64,000 nucleotides of DNA from Streptomyces pluripotens (GCF_000802245.2 NZ_CP021080.1:3534001-3598000); one strand, 5' to 3'; counted from the stretch's first letter, positions 36,602-45,306 are shown. Numbers and translations are program-made. Notes: generated by a model from the sequence alone, not told the origin.

Positions 36602-36729
36602 TTCTGCTCGTATCTGTGGTGCTGTTAGTGGGTGTTCTGCGAGAGTTCGGCGGTTCTCGTTGCGCTTGAGGGCGGGTTGTCCGGTTCCGGGGCTTCACGG
36701 TCAGCCAGGGGTGCGGTCTGCTGGGAAGC

Positions 36730-37585
36730 GTGGGCGGGCGCCAGCCGTACCCGAGTGATCTGCCGGATGAGGCATGGGAGCTGATCCGGCCGGCCATCAC
36801 GGCCTGGAAGGCGAGGCACCCGTCGGTCAGCGGGCATGCGGGCCAGTACGCGATGCGGGAGATCGTCAACGCGATCCTGTACCAGGCCCGCACCGGCTGC
36901 CAGTGGCGTTACCTGCCGCATGACCTGCCACCGAAGAGCGCGGTGTACTACTACTTCGCCCTTGTGGCGGGATGACGGAACCGCCGAGACCATCCACGGC
37001 CTGCTGCGCTGGCAGGCCCGCGAAATGCGCAAGCGGCACGAGGATCCCACCGCCGTCGTCCTGGACTCGCAGACGGTGAAGGCCTCGGTGAACGCGCCGA
37101 AGGACACGACCGGGCTGGATCCGGGCAAGAAGAGCCCGGGCCGCAAGCGGGGCATCGCCACCGACGTCCTCGGCCTGATCATCGCCGTGGTCGTGGTCGC
37201 TGCGAGCGTGCACGACAACACCATCGGCATCGCCCTGCTGGACAAGGTCGCCGCCACCGCACCCACGGTGACCAAGAGCTGGGTGGACGCCGGGTTCAAG
37301 CAGGCCGTGGTCGAGCACGGCACCCGCCTCGGCATCGACGTGGAGATCGTCCAACGTGAGCCCGGGGCAAGAGGGTTCACCCCGGAACCCAAGAGATGGG
37401 TGGTGGAGCAGACGTTCGGCACCCTCCTGCTCCATCGCAGACTCGTGCGGGACTACGAGACCCGACCGGCCAGCTCGGTGGCGATGATCCACTGGTCCAT
37501 AACCGACGTCATGCTCCGCCGCCTCACCCGCACCGCCACCCCGACCTGGCGCGATGCATCCCAGGCGAGCGGGAGCGGGCGGTGA
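36730..37585 (+). pseudogene. IS5-type transposase, frameshifted
   Basis: The N-terminal part (36730-36975, from a GTG; DLPDEAWELIRPAI, YQARTGCQWRYLPHDLPP) and the C-terminal part (frame +1, to 37585; LDSQTVKAS, TKSWVDAGFK, KRWVVEQTFG) together make a full DDE transposase. The Asp, Asp and Glu of the active site are all in the second part. The join is near 36960-36965: with one T fewer in CCCTTGTGG the protein would read FALWRDDGT. The slip site has no A-run of the kind used for programmed -1 frameshifting, so a recent inactivating insertion is likelier, but programmed recoding is not excluded. Confidence 0.8.
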
Positions 37586-38004
37586 GACAGCTCCTGGACA
37601 AGATCGAGGCCCGGCAGCGGCTGGTGCACGAGACCGCCGAACGGCTGCGTGAGCAGATCGCCGAACTCACCGAGCAACTCGCCGCCGCCGAGCACACTCT
37701 GGAGCGGCTGGAGACCACCCGCGAGACCGTGCTGGAACTGGCCACCGAGGACGGCGCCCCACCGCCCGAGCCGCTGCCGCCCGGCTACCGCGAGCTCCTG
37801 GCCCTCTTCGAGCACAACGGGGACGGGCTGCGCGCCAGGGATGTCTGCCGCACTCTCGGCACCGGCACCGAGCCGCGGCACACCGAAGGTATGCGCGCCA
37901 AGCTGAAACGCCTGGACAACCGAGGCATCCTCACCGAAGCTGAACCCGGCCTGTTCACCTTCACCCCGCCGGCACCGACCACCCCAGAGACCGACTCAAG
38001 CTGA
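37582..38004 (+). CDS. IS-carried coiled-coil protein, function unknown
   Basis: 140 aa from a GTG at 37582 that overlaps the transposase stop (GTGA), so it should be translated by coupling. Residues about 5-55 are a charged heptad-rich coiled coil (EARQRLVHETAERL, REQIAELTEQLAAAEH); after a proline-rich linker, residues about 70-125 look like a small winged-helix domain (YRELLALFEHNGDGLRARDVC, LKRLDNRGILTE). It lies inside the IS ends. It may be a regulator or accessory factor of transposition; I know no proven role. Confidence 0.7.
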   Translation: MRQLLDKIEARQRLVHETAERLREQIAELTEQLAAAEHTLERLETTRETVLELATEDGAPPPEPLPPGYRELLALFEHNGDGLRARDVCRTLGTGTEPRHTEGMRAKLKRLDNRGILTEAEPGLFTFTPPAPTTPETDSS

Positions 38005-38033
38005 AATCAGACGAAGACCCGCAGAACACCCAC

Positions 38034-38486
38034 TTAGAGCTTCAGTTTGAAGCCCTCGTGCGAGGCATTGAAACCCAGGCGCTCATAGAAGCGATGAGCG
38101 TCGGTACGTGACTTGTCCGAAGTTAGCTGCACCATCCGGCAGCTGAGCCGCTGCGATGTGTCGATCGCCCACTTGATCAGCAGGCTGCCCAGCCCACTGC
38201 CCCGTTCGTCGGCATGGATGCGCACGGCCTCGATGAGCGCTCGGGTCGCCCCCTGATGAGAGAGACCGGGAATGATCGTGAGCTGGAGGGTGCCGATGAC
38301 GCGGCCTTCCCGTACGGCGACGACGAGGTGCTGGTTCGGATCCATGGACAGGCGATCCAGCGCGGCTTGGTACGGGGCCAGGTCATGGGGTGACTCGCGT
38401 TGAGCGCCCAACGGATCGTCGGCGAGCAGGGCGACGATTGCCGACAGGTCGTCGGCCGTTGCGTAACGTATATCGAGTCCTTCCAC
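38034..38486 (-). CDS. GNAT-family N-acetyltransferase
   Basis: 150 aa. The fold is complete: LDIRYATADDLSAIVALL at the start, motif A IHADERGSGLGSLLIKWAI (about residues 92-110) and the C-terminal RTDAHRFYERLGF. Substrate unknown. Its TAA stop is the target-site TTA of the adjacent IS, so the insertion kept the reading frame and its end intact but removed the natural downstream region to the far side of the element. Confidence 0.85.
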   Translation of the reverse strand: MEGLDIRYATADDLSAIVALLADDPLGAQRESPHDLAPYQAALDRLSMDPNQHLVVAVREGRVIGTLQLTIIPGLSHQGATRALIEAVRIHADERGSGLGSLLIKWAIDTSQRLSCRMVQLTSDKSRTDAHRFYERLGFNASHEGFKLKL

Positions 38487-38679
38487 ACTCGCACCCTAGC
38501 GTTCGAGGGCTCAGCCCCACTCCAGTGTGGTTGGCTCGGCGTTCCGGGAGGAGACGTCCGGTAGCAGGGAACGTCTGGCCGCCCACTGGGCCCTGCCGCT
38601 TATCGTGGGCGCTCCGTCCCGGACGGACGCGTGGGCCCCACCCAGTGCCGCGGTGAGACCGGACCCGTCCTACGACGGC

Positions 38680-39546
38680 TCAGCCCGCCGCCACTGTCAG
38701 CGGTGCGAATCTCCGTGTCCAGTCGCCAGGAAGGTCCGTGATGCCGTAGACCATCACGGAGTTGAAGGCCACTGAGGCCAGCCCTTGGGCCTTCGCCCAT
38801 GCCAGCAGCTCCTTGTGACGCACATCGATGTCGGTGCGCAGTGGACGGTCAGTATGGGCCGCTAGCGAGGCGATCAGGGCCTTTGCAGTCTCCGCTTCCT
38901 GGGCGATCAACGGGCCGACGACCTGGGTGTCCATATTGGGCCACGCAGCCGTGTAGCCGGTGATCCGGCCCTCCTCCTCGGCCACCCGTAGCTGGTCGGC
39001 GAAAGCAGGCAGCCGAGTGATGAGGGGAGTGCGGTCAGCACCGAACACCTCCTCGTCGAGACGCAGGATCGCCGGAAGGTCCTCCGCAGTAGCTGCGCGC
39101 GTTGGTACGCCTGAATCCCAATCCCCAGCAGTGAAGCGGCCTGTCAGCATTTCCGTTCGGCCTGTTGCCTTGAAGCCCAGCTCCTCGTACAAGGGACGGC
39201 CGTTGGGGGTGGCGTGCAGGGTCAGTGGCGTGGTTCCCATGACCGACAGCACATGCCGCATCAAGCGGCGGCCGACGCCCTGTCGAGAGTGGCGTTCTGC
39301 CACCAGAACCATGCCGATGGCGCCTAGATCCAGCCGCTCCGATGAGCCGTACTCCGTGACGACACAGGCGGCGATAAGCCCTCCTTGCGGGTCGTCAATG
39401 CCGAAGCCGTTTCCTGCTGTGAGGAGGAAGCCCCACTTGTGTTCTTCGCGTGGCCACCCCCGGTCTTCGGACAAGTCGGCGCAGGCAGTGAGATCGCGAA
39501 GCGTCAGACGGCGGATGGGAAGAGCGGCAAGGGAAGGAGTTGGCAC
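38680..39546 (-). CDS. GNAT-family N-acetyltransferase with a second, diverged domain
   Basis: 288 aa from a GTG at 39546 (no good ribosome site; the frame runs on to 39903 through parS site 11, so a start in between is unlikely). The first half has a full GNAT domain (IRRLTLRDLTACADLSEDRGW; motif A AERHSRQGVGRRLMRHVL near residues 83-100). The second half (VPTRAATAEDLPAIL onward, from about residue 150) repeats the fold more weakly and lacks a clear motif A. Double-GNAT proteins of this kind are common in Streptomyces; substrate unknown. Confidence 0.78.
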   Translation of the reverse strand: MPTPSLAALPIRRLTLRDLTACADLSEDRGWPREEHKWGFLLTAGNGFGIDDPQGGLIAACVVTEYGSSERLDLGAIGMVLVAERHSRQGVGRRLMRHVLSVMGTTPLTLHATPNGRPLYEELGFKATGRTEMLTGRFTAGDWDSGVPTRAATAEDLPAILRLDEEVFGADRTPLITRLPAFADQLRVAEEEGRITGYTAAWPNMDTQVVGPLIAQEAETAKALIASLAAHTDRPLRTDIDVRHKELLAWAKAQGLASVAFNSVMVYGITDLPGDWTRRFAPLTVAAG

Positions 39547-39656
39547 GCAGGTCAGGCTGTCTGACCGGTGCCCTCGGCGTCCACCCGTTTCGGTGCAGAC
39601 ATACGTGCTTTTGGCCACGTTGTACTCATGCGTAAAGCCTGCGGACATGTGTGGGT

Positions 39657-39670
39657 GTTTCACGTGAAAC
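39657..39670. other. parS: parS site 11 (perfect)
   Basis: A perfect 14-bp site between the double-GNAT gene and the HAD pseudogene, 27 bases before the pseudogene start. Confidence 0.95.
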
Positions 39671-39696
39671 GTCGCCAGCCGGATGGCCTCGTGGCC

Positions 39697-40330
39697 ATGG
39701 CGAGACTCCATCTTTTCGATCTCGATGGCGCGTTGTTGCACGGGAGCACCGTGCCGGTGGAGATTTCCCGCCAGGTGGAGCTGGAAACGGAGACGGCGGC
39801 GTTGAACTATGCGATCGCGGAAGGGCGCATGGTCCGCCGGAGTGCGCGGCGCAAGTGTATGACCTAGAGATGGGGCTGACCGAGGCACATGTGAGCGTCG
39901 CATTCGATGCGGTCCCCCTGGCTGGACTGCATTCGCGAGGTCTGGGCGGCGACCAGGAGCGCGGGTGAATACTGCGCGGTGGTGGCGCTCTCACCCTCCC
40001 TTTTCGTTGAGGGTTTCCTGGAGTGGGGCGCTCGCGCGGCCCATGGATCCCGTTTTCCTGCGGTGCCGTTCACCGAGCCCCGTCGCTCCGTCCGGTGTGC
40101 TCAGCGCTGCGGCCAAGGTAACTATCGCGGACCACCTCTGTGAAGAGTTCGGCGTGGCACGGGCGGACTGTGCGGCGTACGGAGACTCGTCATCGGACAA
40201 GGAACAGTTTGCTGTCGTACCGGTTTCCGTGGCGGTCAATGCCGACGCTCACCTGGCCGGACTTGCGACTCCCTCCTCCACGGGACGAGATCTGTGGGAG
40301 GTCTATGAATTGGTCCGTGCATCAAGGTAG
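39697..40330 (+). pseudogene. HAD-family phosphatase, decayed
   Basis: Pieces of one HAD phosphatase lie in succession in different frames: motif I as LHLFDLDGALLHGS from ATG 39697; then VYDLEMGLTEAHVSVAFDAVP; then CIREVWAATRSAGEYCAVVALSP and RFPAVPFTEP; and last AAYGDSSSDKEQF (motif IV) with a stop at 40328-40330. At least three frame changes are needed, and one frame stops at 39865. Motif I (DxD) has Ala-Leu after it instead of the usual Thr-Leu. The whole gene seems to have been a PSPase-like cytoplasmic enzyme and is no longer translatable as one protein. Confidence 0.85.
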
Positions 40331-40347
40331 TTGAACAATCCACACAG

Positions 40348-40378
40348 TTCTTTCCCTGTTCGAGGGCAAGGGAAAGAA
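40348..40378 (+). terminator. Hairpin after the HAD pseudogene
   Basis: TTCTTTCCCT pairs with AGGGAAAGAA over an 11-base loop. Confidence 0.6.
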
Positions 40379-40649
40379 GGAGGGGACTTGTGCGTGCGGC
40401 GGCGGCCGGTAGGGTCGAATCCGGTTCACGTCCGGGACGGAGTGCGCGCGTCCCGAGCGGGCCGAGGCAGGGCAGCAGCCTAACGGGAGGGAGGGCTCGA
40501 AACCCATGTTTCCGGTTTCGTGACCAAGGCTTCCCAGGGGATGGGAAGCTGCGGAGCAAGCGTTGCGGCTGGCCGCCTGCCGGGGGAAAGCGGGCACCTT
40601 CCGAGGAGGAGGTGCGCAGACCAGAAGACGTTCGAGGCGAGGGCACACC
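40379..40649 (+). other. Long flavohaemoglobin leader with several small hairpins
   Basis: About 270 bases with no gene. Short self-complementary pieces occur near 40433-40454 (GGGACG/CGTCCC), 40498-40520 (CGAAACC/GGTTTCG) and 40531-40552 (GCTTCCC/GGGAAGC). I could not match it to a riboswitch class. Confidence 0.35.
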
Positions 40650-41966
40650 ATGGACGCTCCGACCACTACGTCGGGGGAGAACGGCATGTCGGGCGGGGGC
40701 AACTGGTTCACGCCGCGTAGGACATCATCGGCTCCGACCGCCTCGCAGGCGGCTGACACACCTGCCCCACGGTCATCTGAGGATGGTTCCGCGGTGGTGG
40801 CGGCCTCGCTGCCCGAGTCCCAGCAGCGGTCGGTGCCGACCACTCAGGAAGGCTCTCGGGATGCGATCCTCATCCGCCGCACGATGGCCGAGATCGGCCC
40901 CGTTGCCCACAAGGTCACCTCGTACTTCTACGCCCTCCTCTTCGTTCGTCACCCCGATCTGAGGTCTCTGTTCCCGGCCGCGATGGACGCGCAGCGAGAC
41001 CGCCTGCTGAAGGCCTTACTTACGGCGGCCGAGTACCTGGACGACACCTCAGTCCTTGTCGACTACCTGCAGAACCTGGGCCGCGGACACCGCAAGTATG
41101 GAACGCGCGCTGAGCACTATCCGGCCGTGGGTGAATGCCTGATCGGTGCACTGACCAAGTACGCCGCTGCCGTCTGGAACCCGGAGATCGAAGCGGCCTG
41201 GGTGCGGGCATACACGACGATCTCCCAGGTCATGATCGACGCGGCGGCGGCAGACGAATTGCGCGCTCCCGCCTGGTGGCAGGCCGAGATCGTCACGCAC
41301 GAGCTCAGGACCTCCGACATCGCGATTGTCACCGTACGTCCGAACCAGCCCTATCCTTTCCTTGCGGGCCAGTACACGAGCGTGGAGACGCCCTGGTGGC
41401 CCCGGGTGTGGCGGCACTACTCCTTCGCCTCCGCACCTCGATCGGACGGCATGCTGACCTTCCATGTGAAGGCTGTTCCAGCCGGATGGGTCTCCAACGC
41501 GCTGGTGCATCACGCGCGGCCGGGGGACGTCGTACGCCTAGGCCCCCCGGTCGGGTCGATGACCGTCGACCATTCGACCGACAGGGGGCTGCTCTGCCTG
41601 GGCGGTGGCACGGGCATAGCGCCCATCAAGGCCATGGTCGAGGACATTGCCGAGCGCGGAGAGCGCCGAACGGTCGAGGTGTTCTACGGCGCACGGACCG
41701 ACCACGACCTGTACGACATCGACACCATGCTCAGGATTCAGCAGACTCATCCCTGGCTATCGGTCCGGGCCGTCATAGACCAGCAGACCAATCACCAGCT
41801 ACCCGATGCCGTACGCGCCTACGGCCCCTGGCACGAGTACGACGCCTACCTCTCGGGGCCGCCCGGAATGATCCGCAGAGGAGTGGACACACTCCGGGAC
41901 ATCGGTGTCCCGTCCAACCGCATAAGGCACGACTCGATGGAGACACTGCTCGTTGTCGGAGGCTGA
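40650..41966 (+). CDS. Flavohaemoglobin-type globin/oxidoreductase
   Basis: 438 aa from ATG 40650; ATG 40686 is a second possibility. After a disordered first 65 residues comes a globin domain (about 70-205; the proximal region is LGRGHRKYGTRAEHYPAVG), then an FAD domain (HYSFAS, about residue 250) and an NAD domain (CLGGGTGIAPIKAMVED, about 315-331; YLSGPPGMI near the end). Proteins of this layout oxidise nitric oxide to nitrate or reduce it, protecting the cell. The N-terminal extension is not seen in enterobacterial Hmp. Converges with the Nudix gene 5 bases away. Confidence 0.85.
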   Translation: MDAPTTTSGENGMSGGGNWFTPRRTSSAPTASQAADTPAPRSSEDGSAVVAASLPESQQRSVPTTQEGSRDAILIRRTMAEIGPVAHKVTSYFYALLFVRHPDLRSLFPAAMDAQRDRLLKALLTAAEYLDDTSVLVDYLQNLGRGHRKYGTRAEHYPAVGECLIGALTKYAAAVWNPEIEAAWVRAYTTISQVMIDAAAADELRAPAWWQAEIVTHELRTSDIAIVTVRPNQPYPFLAGQYTSVETPWWPRVWRHYSFASAPRSDGMLTFHVKAVPAGWVSNALVHHARPGDVVRLGPPVGSMTVDHSTDRGLLCLGGGTGIAPIKAMVEDIAERGERRTVEVFYGARTDHDLYDIDTMLRIQQTHPWLSVRAVIDQQTNHQLPDAVRAYGPWHEYDAYLSGPPGMIRRGVDTLRDIGVPSNRIRHDSMETLLVVGG

Positions 41967-41971
41967 CTGCG

Positions 41972-42454
41972 CTATCCGAGGTCGGGAGCGTGCATGGCGC
42001 GTACTCCCTCGATGTTGCCGTCCAGGTAATGGCGCAGCGACAGTGGGACCAGATGGACGGAGGCGATGCCGACGCGCGTGAACGGGACACGGACGATCTC
42101 GTACTCCCCGGTCGGCTCGTCCACTTCGGGGCCGTGCCGCAGGGATGGATTCATCGATTCCAGCCGGCAGACGAAGAAGTGTTGCACCTTTACGCCGGTG
42201 GCACCGCCGTCCTCACCGATGTGTTCCACGGTGTCCACGAAGCACGGCACCACATCGGTGATCTTGGCGCCCAGTTCCTCGTACACCTCACGGTGCAGGG
42301 CGTCCACGACGGTCGGGTCTCTGGGCTCGACCCCACCACCGGGCGTGACCCAGTAGGGATCCACACCGGGTTTGGTGCGCTTGATCAGGATGAGGTCGTC
42401 AGCGTCCAGGAGGACGGCGCGGGCGGTGCGCTTGACCACGGGTCGGACGGTCAT
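41972..42454 (-). CDS. Nudix hydrolase
   Basis: 160 aa. The Nudix box lies at about residues 38-61 (GGGVEPRDP, then HREVYEELGAK): conserved Gly, Glu, Arg-Glu and Glu-Glu residues are all in place. It hydrolyses a nucleoside diphosphate linked to another moiety; the substrate is unknown. The C-terminus (TRVGIASVHLVPLSLRHYL) is typical of a short Streptomyces subgroup. Confidence 0.85.
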   Translation of the reverse strand: MTVRPVVKRTARAVLLDADDLILIKRTKPGVDPYWVTPGGGVEPRDPTVVDALHREVYEELGAKITDVVPCFVDTVEHIGEDGGATGVKVQHFFVCRLESMNPSLRHGPEVDEPTGEYEIVRVPFTRVGIASVHLVPLSLRHYLDGNIEGVRAMHAPDLG

Positions 42455-42475
42455 GGGAGAAATGTGGCCCGGCTG

Positions 42476-42489
42476 GTTCCACGTGAAAC
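42476..42489. other. Degenerate parS (one mismatch)
   Basis: GTTCCACGTGAAAC differs from the consensus by one base in the left half. It lies upstream of the Nudix gene; ParB affinity is probably reduced. Confidence 0.6.
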
Positions 42490-42542
42490 ATTGCGAAGCG
42501 TCACCATGCGAGCGCGGTCTGCGTATGCCGTGGAGAAAGGCC

Positions 42543-43448
42543 TCAGCGCCATGCCATCGCTGCCCGCTTCAGCCGCTCGTGGGCGCGGGCTATATGCGGC
42601 ATCGCGAGGGTGCCGGTGCGTGCGACCAAGAAATAGGTGCGCAACGGTGGTACTGCCGGGTCGTGCAGAGTGACGATCGTGCCGCGATTGAGGGCCGGAG
42701 TGCAGAGATATCGGGGCAGCACCGCAAGCCCAGCGCCCGCGATCGCACAGGCGAGTACGGCTCGCAGGTCGGGTACGACGATCGTGCCCGAGGCCGTCGG
42801 GCGGGCTCCGAAGACGGAGGTCCAGTAGCGCGAGACGAAGGGCAGCGACTCGTGGACCTCGACGATGGGTAGGTTCTCCAGGGCGGGTGCCCCTCTCAGG
42901 CGTAGAGCGTCCGAACCGATCCTCTCCGCGCAGTGTGGGGCGGACACGAGCACGTGCTCTTCATCGCAGAGCGGGCTCGCGGTGAGCAGGGTTCCGCGTG
43001 GCCGGGCCGTGCTGATGGCCAGGTCATGGTGTCCGGCGGCCAGCCCTTCCAGGATCTCCTCCGCAATGCCGAAGGAGACACGCAGCGTGAGGCCGTGGCC
43101 GTTTTCGCCGGACAGCTCGGTAAGAGCGGGCAGGGCGCGTTCGGCGGTGAACTCCGGCGGACCGGCGAGATGCAGCGTCCGTGCCGGCGCTTCGTCGTCC
43201 AGGCTGCTTTCGGCAATTTCCAGCAGGGCGTCGAGGTGGGGTGCGGCCCTGTGCGCGAGTTCGTCGCCGATGGTCGTCGGGGTCACGCCGCGGGCCTGCC
43301 GGAGGAAAAGAGGTCTGCCCAGCTGGCGTTCCAGCGTGCGGATCTGTGAGGTGACGGCGGGCTGGGAGAGCCCGAGCAGTGCGGCGGCGCGAGTAAAGGA
43401 ACCTGCCCGGTGAACGGTGACGAAGGTCCGCAGCAAGGCCAGATCCAT
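42543..43448 (-). CDS. LysR-family transcriptional regulator
   Basis: 301 aa from ATG 43448. The N-terminal helix-turn-helix is clear (LALLRTFVTVHRAGSFTRAAALLGLSQPAVTSQIRTLE), followed by a linker helix and a periplasmic-binding-like effector domain from about residue 90 (LHLAGPPEFTAERALPAL). Target and effector unknown. The divergent side has only the terminator of the PLP gene, so it may act on itself or on a distant gene. An AT-rich patch (ACTATAAATAAGTCGATA) lies at 43499-43516. Confidence 0.87.
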   Translation of the reverse strand: MDLALLRTFVTVHRAGSFTRAAALLGLSQPAVTSQIRTLERQLGRPLFLRQARGVTPTTIGDELAHRAAPHLDALLEIAESSLDDEAPARTLHLAGPPEFTAERALPALTELSGENGHGLTLRVSFGIAEEILEGLAAGHHDLAISTARPRGTLLTASPLCDEEHVLVSAPHCAERIGSDALRLRGAPALENLPIVEVHESLPFVSRYWTSVFGARPTASGTIVVPDLRAVLACAIAGAGLAVLPRYLCTPALNRGTIVTLHDPAVPPLRTYFLVARTGTLAMPHIARAHERLKRAAMAWR

Positions 43449-43597
43449 GGCACGCCCTCCCCTGTCTCTGCCGTTCTCCGGCCTCTGGGCAGGCATCAAC
43501 TATAAATAAGTCGATAGGACGCTGTCGCCTGCGTGATTGGACACTGACACAGGGTCAACTAGCCTTGGTCAAGCGGTTCTTCGCATGCGGAACCGGC

Positions 43598-43634
43598 GAC
43601 GGTCCGAGCCACGAGGGGGGAGGCTCGGACCGTC
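43598..43634 (-). terminator. Terminator after the Cys/Met-type PLP gene
   Basis: A perfect 13-bp stem (GACGGTCCGAGCC with its complement), 32 bases after the minus-strand stop. Confidence 0.75.
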
Positions 43635-43665
43635 CTGCTGTCTCGGCAGATGAAGGCGTCCCCGC

Positions 43666-44811
43666 TTACCCGGCCGACTCGTCCAGAGCACGCAGCAGGT
43701 CGGCCACCAGGTCCTTGGGGTCTTCGGCGCCGACGGACATGCGGATGAAGCCTTCCGGGACCGCGTCACCGCCCCAGCGGCGCCGGCGTTCGGCCGTGGA
43801 GCGAACGCCGCCGAAGCTCGTCGCGTCCTCGACCAGGTGCAGTGCCGCAAGGAAACGTTCGGCTCGCGCGCGTGTGGGCAGCGTGAAGGAGACGACACAG
43901 CCGTAGCGGAACATCTGCTGTGAAGCGATCTTGTGGGAGGGGTCGTCGGGCAGCCCCGGGTAGCGCAGGCCGGACACTGCGGGGTGTTGCCGCAGGACCT
44001 CGGCGACACGCAGGGCGGTGGTGTTCTGACGTTCGACGCGCAGCTGCAAGGTGGCGATGGACCGATGCGCGAGCCAGGCCTCCATGGGCCCGGAGATCGC
44101 TCCGGTGATCTTGCGCCAGCGCCGTACGGCGGCCATGGCCGTGGCGTCGCGGCCGGCGACGTAGCCCAGGAGGATGTCTCCGTGCCCGGTGAGTTGCTTG
44201 GTGCCGCTGGCGACGGAGAAATCTGCGCCCACCTCCAGCGGCCGCTGTCCGAGCGGCGTGGCGAGGGTGTTGTCCACGGCCACCAGGGCGCCCCGCGCGT
44301 GTGCCGCCTCCACCAGCCGTCGGATGTCGCACACGTCGAGTCCGGGGTTGGACGGGGACTCGATCCACAGCAGCCGGGCGTCGTCGAGGATCTTCAACTG
44401 GGCGTCACCACGCGTGGGTGCGGTGCGTACTTCGATGCCGTAGGCCTCCAATTGGGCGCGGACCAGTGACAGTACCTGGTAGCCGTCTGACGGCAGTACG
44501 ACCGCGTCCCCGGCGCGCAGCTGGGAGAACAGCACCGCGGAGATCGCCGCCATGCCAGAGGCGAACACCAACGTCTCGACGTCCTGCCTGGGCGCTTCCA
44601 GCTCGCCGATGGCACGTTCCAGCAGTGTCCAGGTGGGGTTGTCGTCGCGTCCGTACGAGTACGGACCCGTCACGTCACCGGGCAGGTGGAAGTGGGCCGC
44701 GAACACCGGTCCGGGCATGGTCGGCTCGTGTTTCACAGGTTCGGGTAGTCCTGCCCGTACCGCTCGGGTGCCGTCGCCCGTGTGGCCCCCGCCCCTGGCG
44801 GCGTCGCTCAT
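43666..44811 (-). CDS. Cystathionine gamma-synthase/lyase-family PLP enzyme
   Basis: 381 aa. Fold type I Cys/Met-metabolism PLP protein: DNTLATPLGQRPLEVGADF and the PLP lysine in SGTKQLTGHGDI (about residue 207); GPYSYGRDDNPTWTLLERAI and LVFASGMAAISAVL at the N-terminus are typical. Family members handle cystathionine, methionine or homocysteine; the exact reaction is not readable. It overlaps the phosphatase gene upstream by 4 bases, forming a likely three-gene operon (membrane protein, phosphatase, PLP enzyme). Confidence 0.83.
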   Translation of the reverse strand: MSDAARGGGHTGDGTRAVRAGLPEPVKHEPTMPGPVFAAHFHLPGDVTGPYSYGRDDNPTWTLLERAIGELEAPRQDVETLVFASGMAAISAVLFSQLRAGDAVVLPSDGYQVLSLVRAQLEAYGIEVRTAPTRGDAQLKILDDARLLWIESPSNPGLDVCDIRRLVEAAHARGALVAVDNTLATPLGQRPLEVGADFSVASGTKQLTGHGDILLGYVAGRDATAMAAVRRWRKITGAISGPMEAWLAHRSIATLQLRVERQNTTALRVAEVLRQHPAVSGLRYPGLPDDPSHKIASQQMFRYGCVVSFTLPTRARAERFLAALHLVEDATSFGGVRSTAERRRRWGGDAVPEGFIRMSVGAEDPKDLVADLLRALDESAG

Positions 44812-45299
44812 GCGGTTCGTCCTTCCAGTTCTGCGAGCACGGCGGCGAGCAGCCCGGTGCTCGCCGCCTCCACCATCTCAAGACACTCCTCGAAGTTGTC
44901 CCGGTCCCCGTAGTACGGGTCCGGTACGTCGAGTTCGTCACCGGCAGAGGGGTCGAAGGAGCGCAGCAGGCGGATCTTGCGTACGTCTTCCTCGGTTGGC
45001 GCGTGGCGGCGCAGGGCCTTGAGATGGCCGGTGTCGAGCGCGATCACCAGGTCGAGGCGGGGAAACCACGACGACTGGAACTGGCGGGCGATGTGTTCGG
45101 TGCCGTATCCGTGCTCCCCGAGGACCGAGGCGGCGCGCGGGTCGGCGGCCTCTCCTTCGTGCCAGCCGCCGGTGCCGGCGCTGTCGACCGTCACCAGTTC
45201 TGCGAGCCCGGCCTCCGCCACGCGCGCGTGGAAGACGGATTCGGCCATCGGTGAGCGGCAGATGTTGCCGGTGCACACGAAGCAGACGCGGTAGGTCAT
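44808..45299 (-). CDS. Low-molecular-weight protein-tyrosine phosphatase
   Basis: 163 aa. The P-loop C-x5-R is at residues 9-15 (VCTGNICRSPMAE) and the general-acid Asp lies in the DVPDPYYGD loop (about residues 121-129). It removes phosphate from tyrosine residues of proteins. S. coelicolor has a related gene, ptpA, known to affect secondary metabolism; whether this is the orthologue was not tested. Overlaps the next gene by 4 bases. Confidence 0.92.
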   Translation of the reverse strand: MTYRVCFVCTGNICRSPMAESVFHARVAEAGLAELVTVDSAGTGGWHEGEAADPRAASVLGEHGYGTEHIARQFQSSWFPRLDLVIALDTGHLKALRRHAPTEEDVRKIRLLRSFDPSAGDELDVPDPYYGDRDNFEECLEMVEAASTGLLAAVLAELEGRTA

Positions 45300-45306
45300 G
45301 GCGGGC

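Larger units (their letters stand above)
36628..38033 (+). mobile_element. IS5-type insertion sequence, complete ends, 1406 bp
   Basis: Terminal inverted repeats GTGGGTGTTCTGCG (36628-36641 and, inverted, 38020-38033) are flanked on both sides by TTA (36625-36627 and 38034-38036), a 3-bp target duplication of the TNA kind made by some IS5 groups. Inside are a DDE transposase split over two frames and a second gene, translationally coupled, of 140 codons. The TTA on the right is also the stop codon (TAA on the minus strand) of the neighbouring GNAT gene. Confidence 0.88.

Noticed and set aside
38487..38679. Plus-strand frame between the two GNAT genes
   Set aside because: Short, no ribosome site, no recognisable family.
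40410..40440. tRNA T-arm-like GGTCGAATCC
   Set aside because: No acceptor stem or anticodon arm can be drawn around it.
40390..40649. Possible c-di-AMP-type riboswitch (GGTAGGGTCGAATCC near 40420)
   Set aside because: The resemblance is short; the other conserved blocks of that class were not found.
44731..44745. parS-like GTGTTTCACAGG
   Set aside because: Only the left half matches; the right half is not palindromic.
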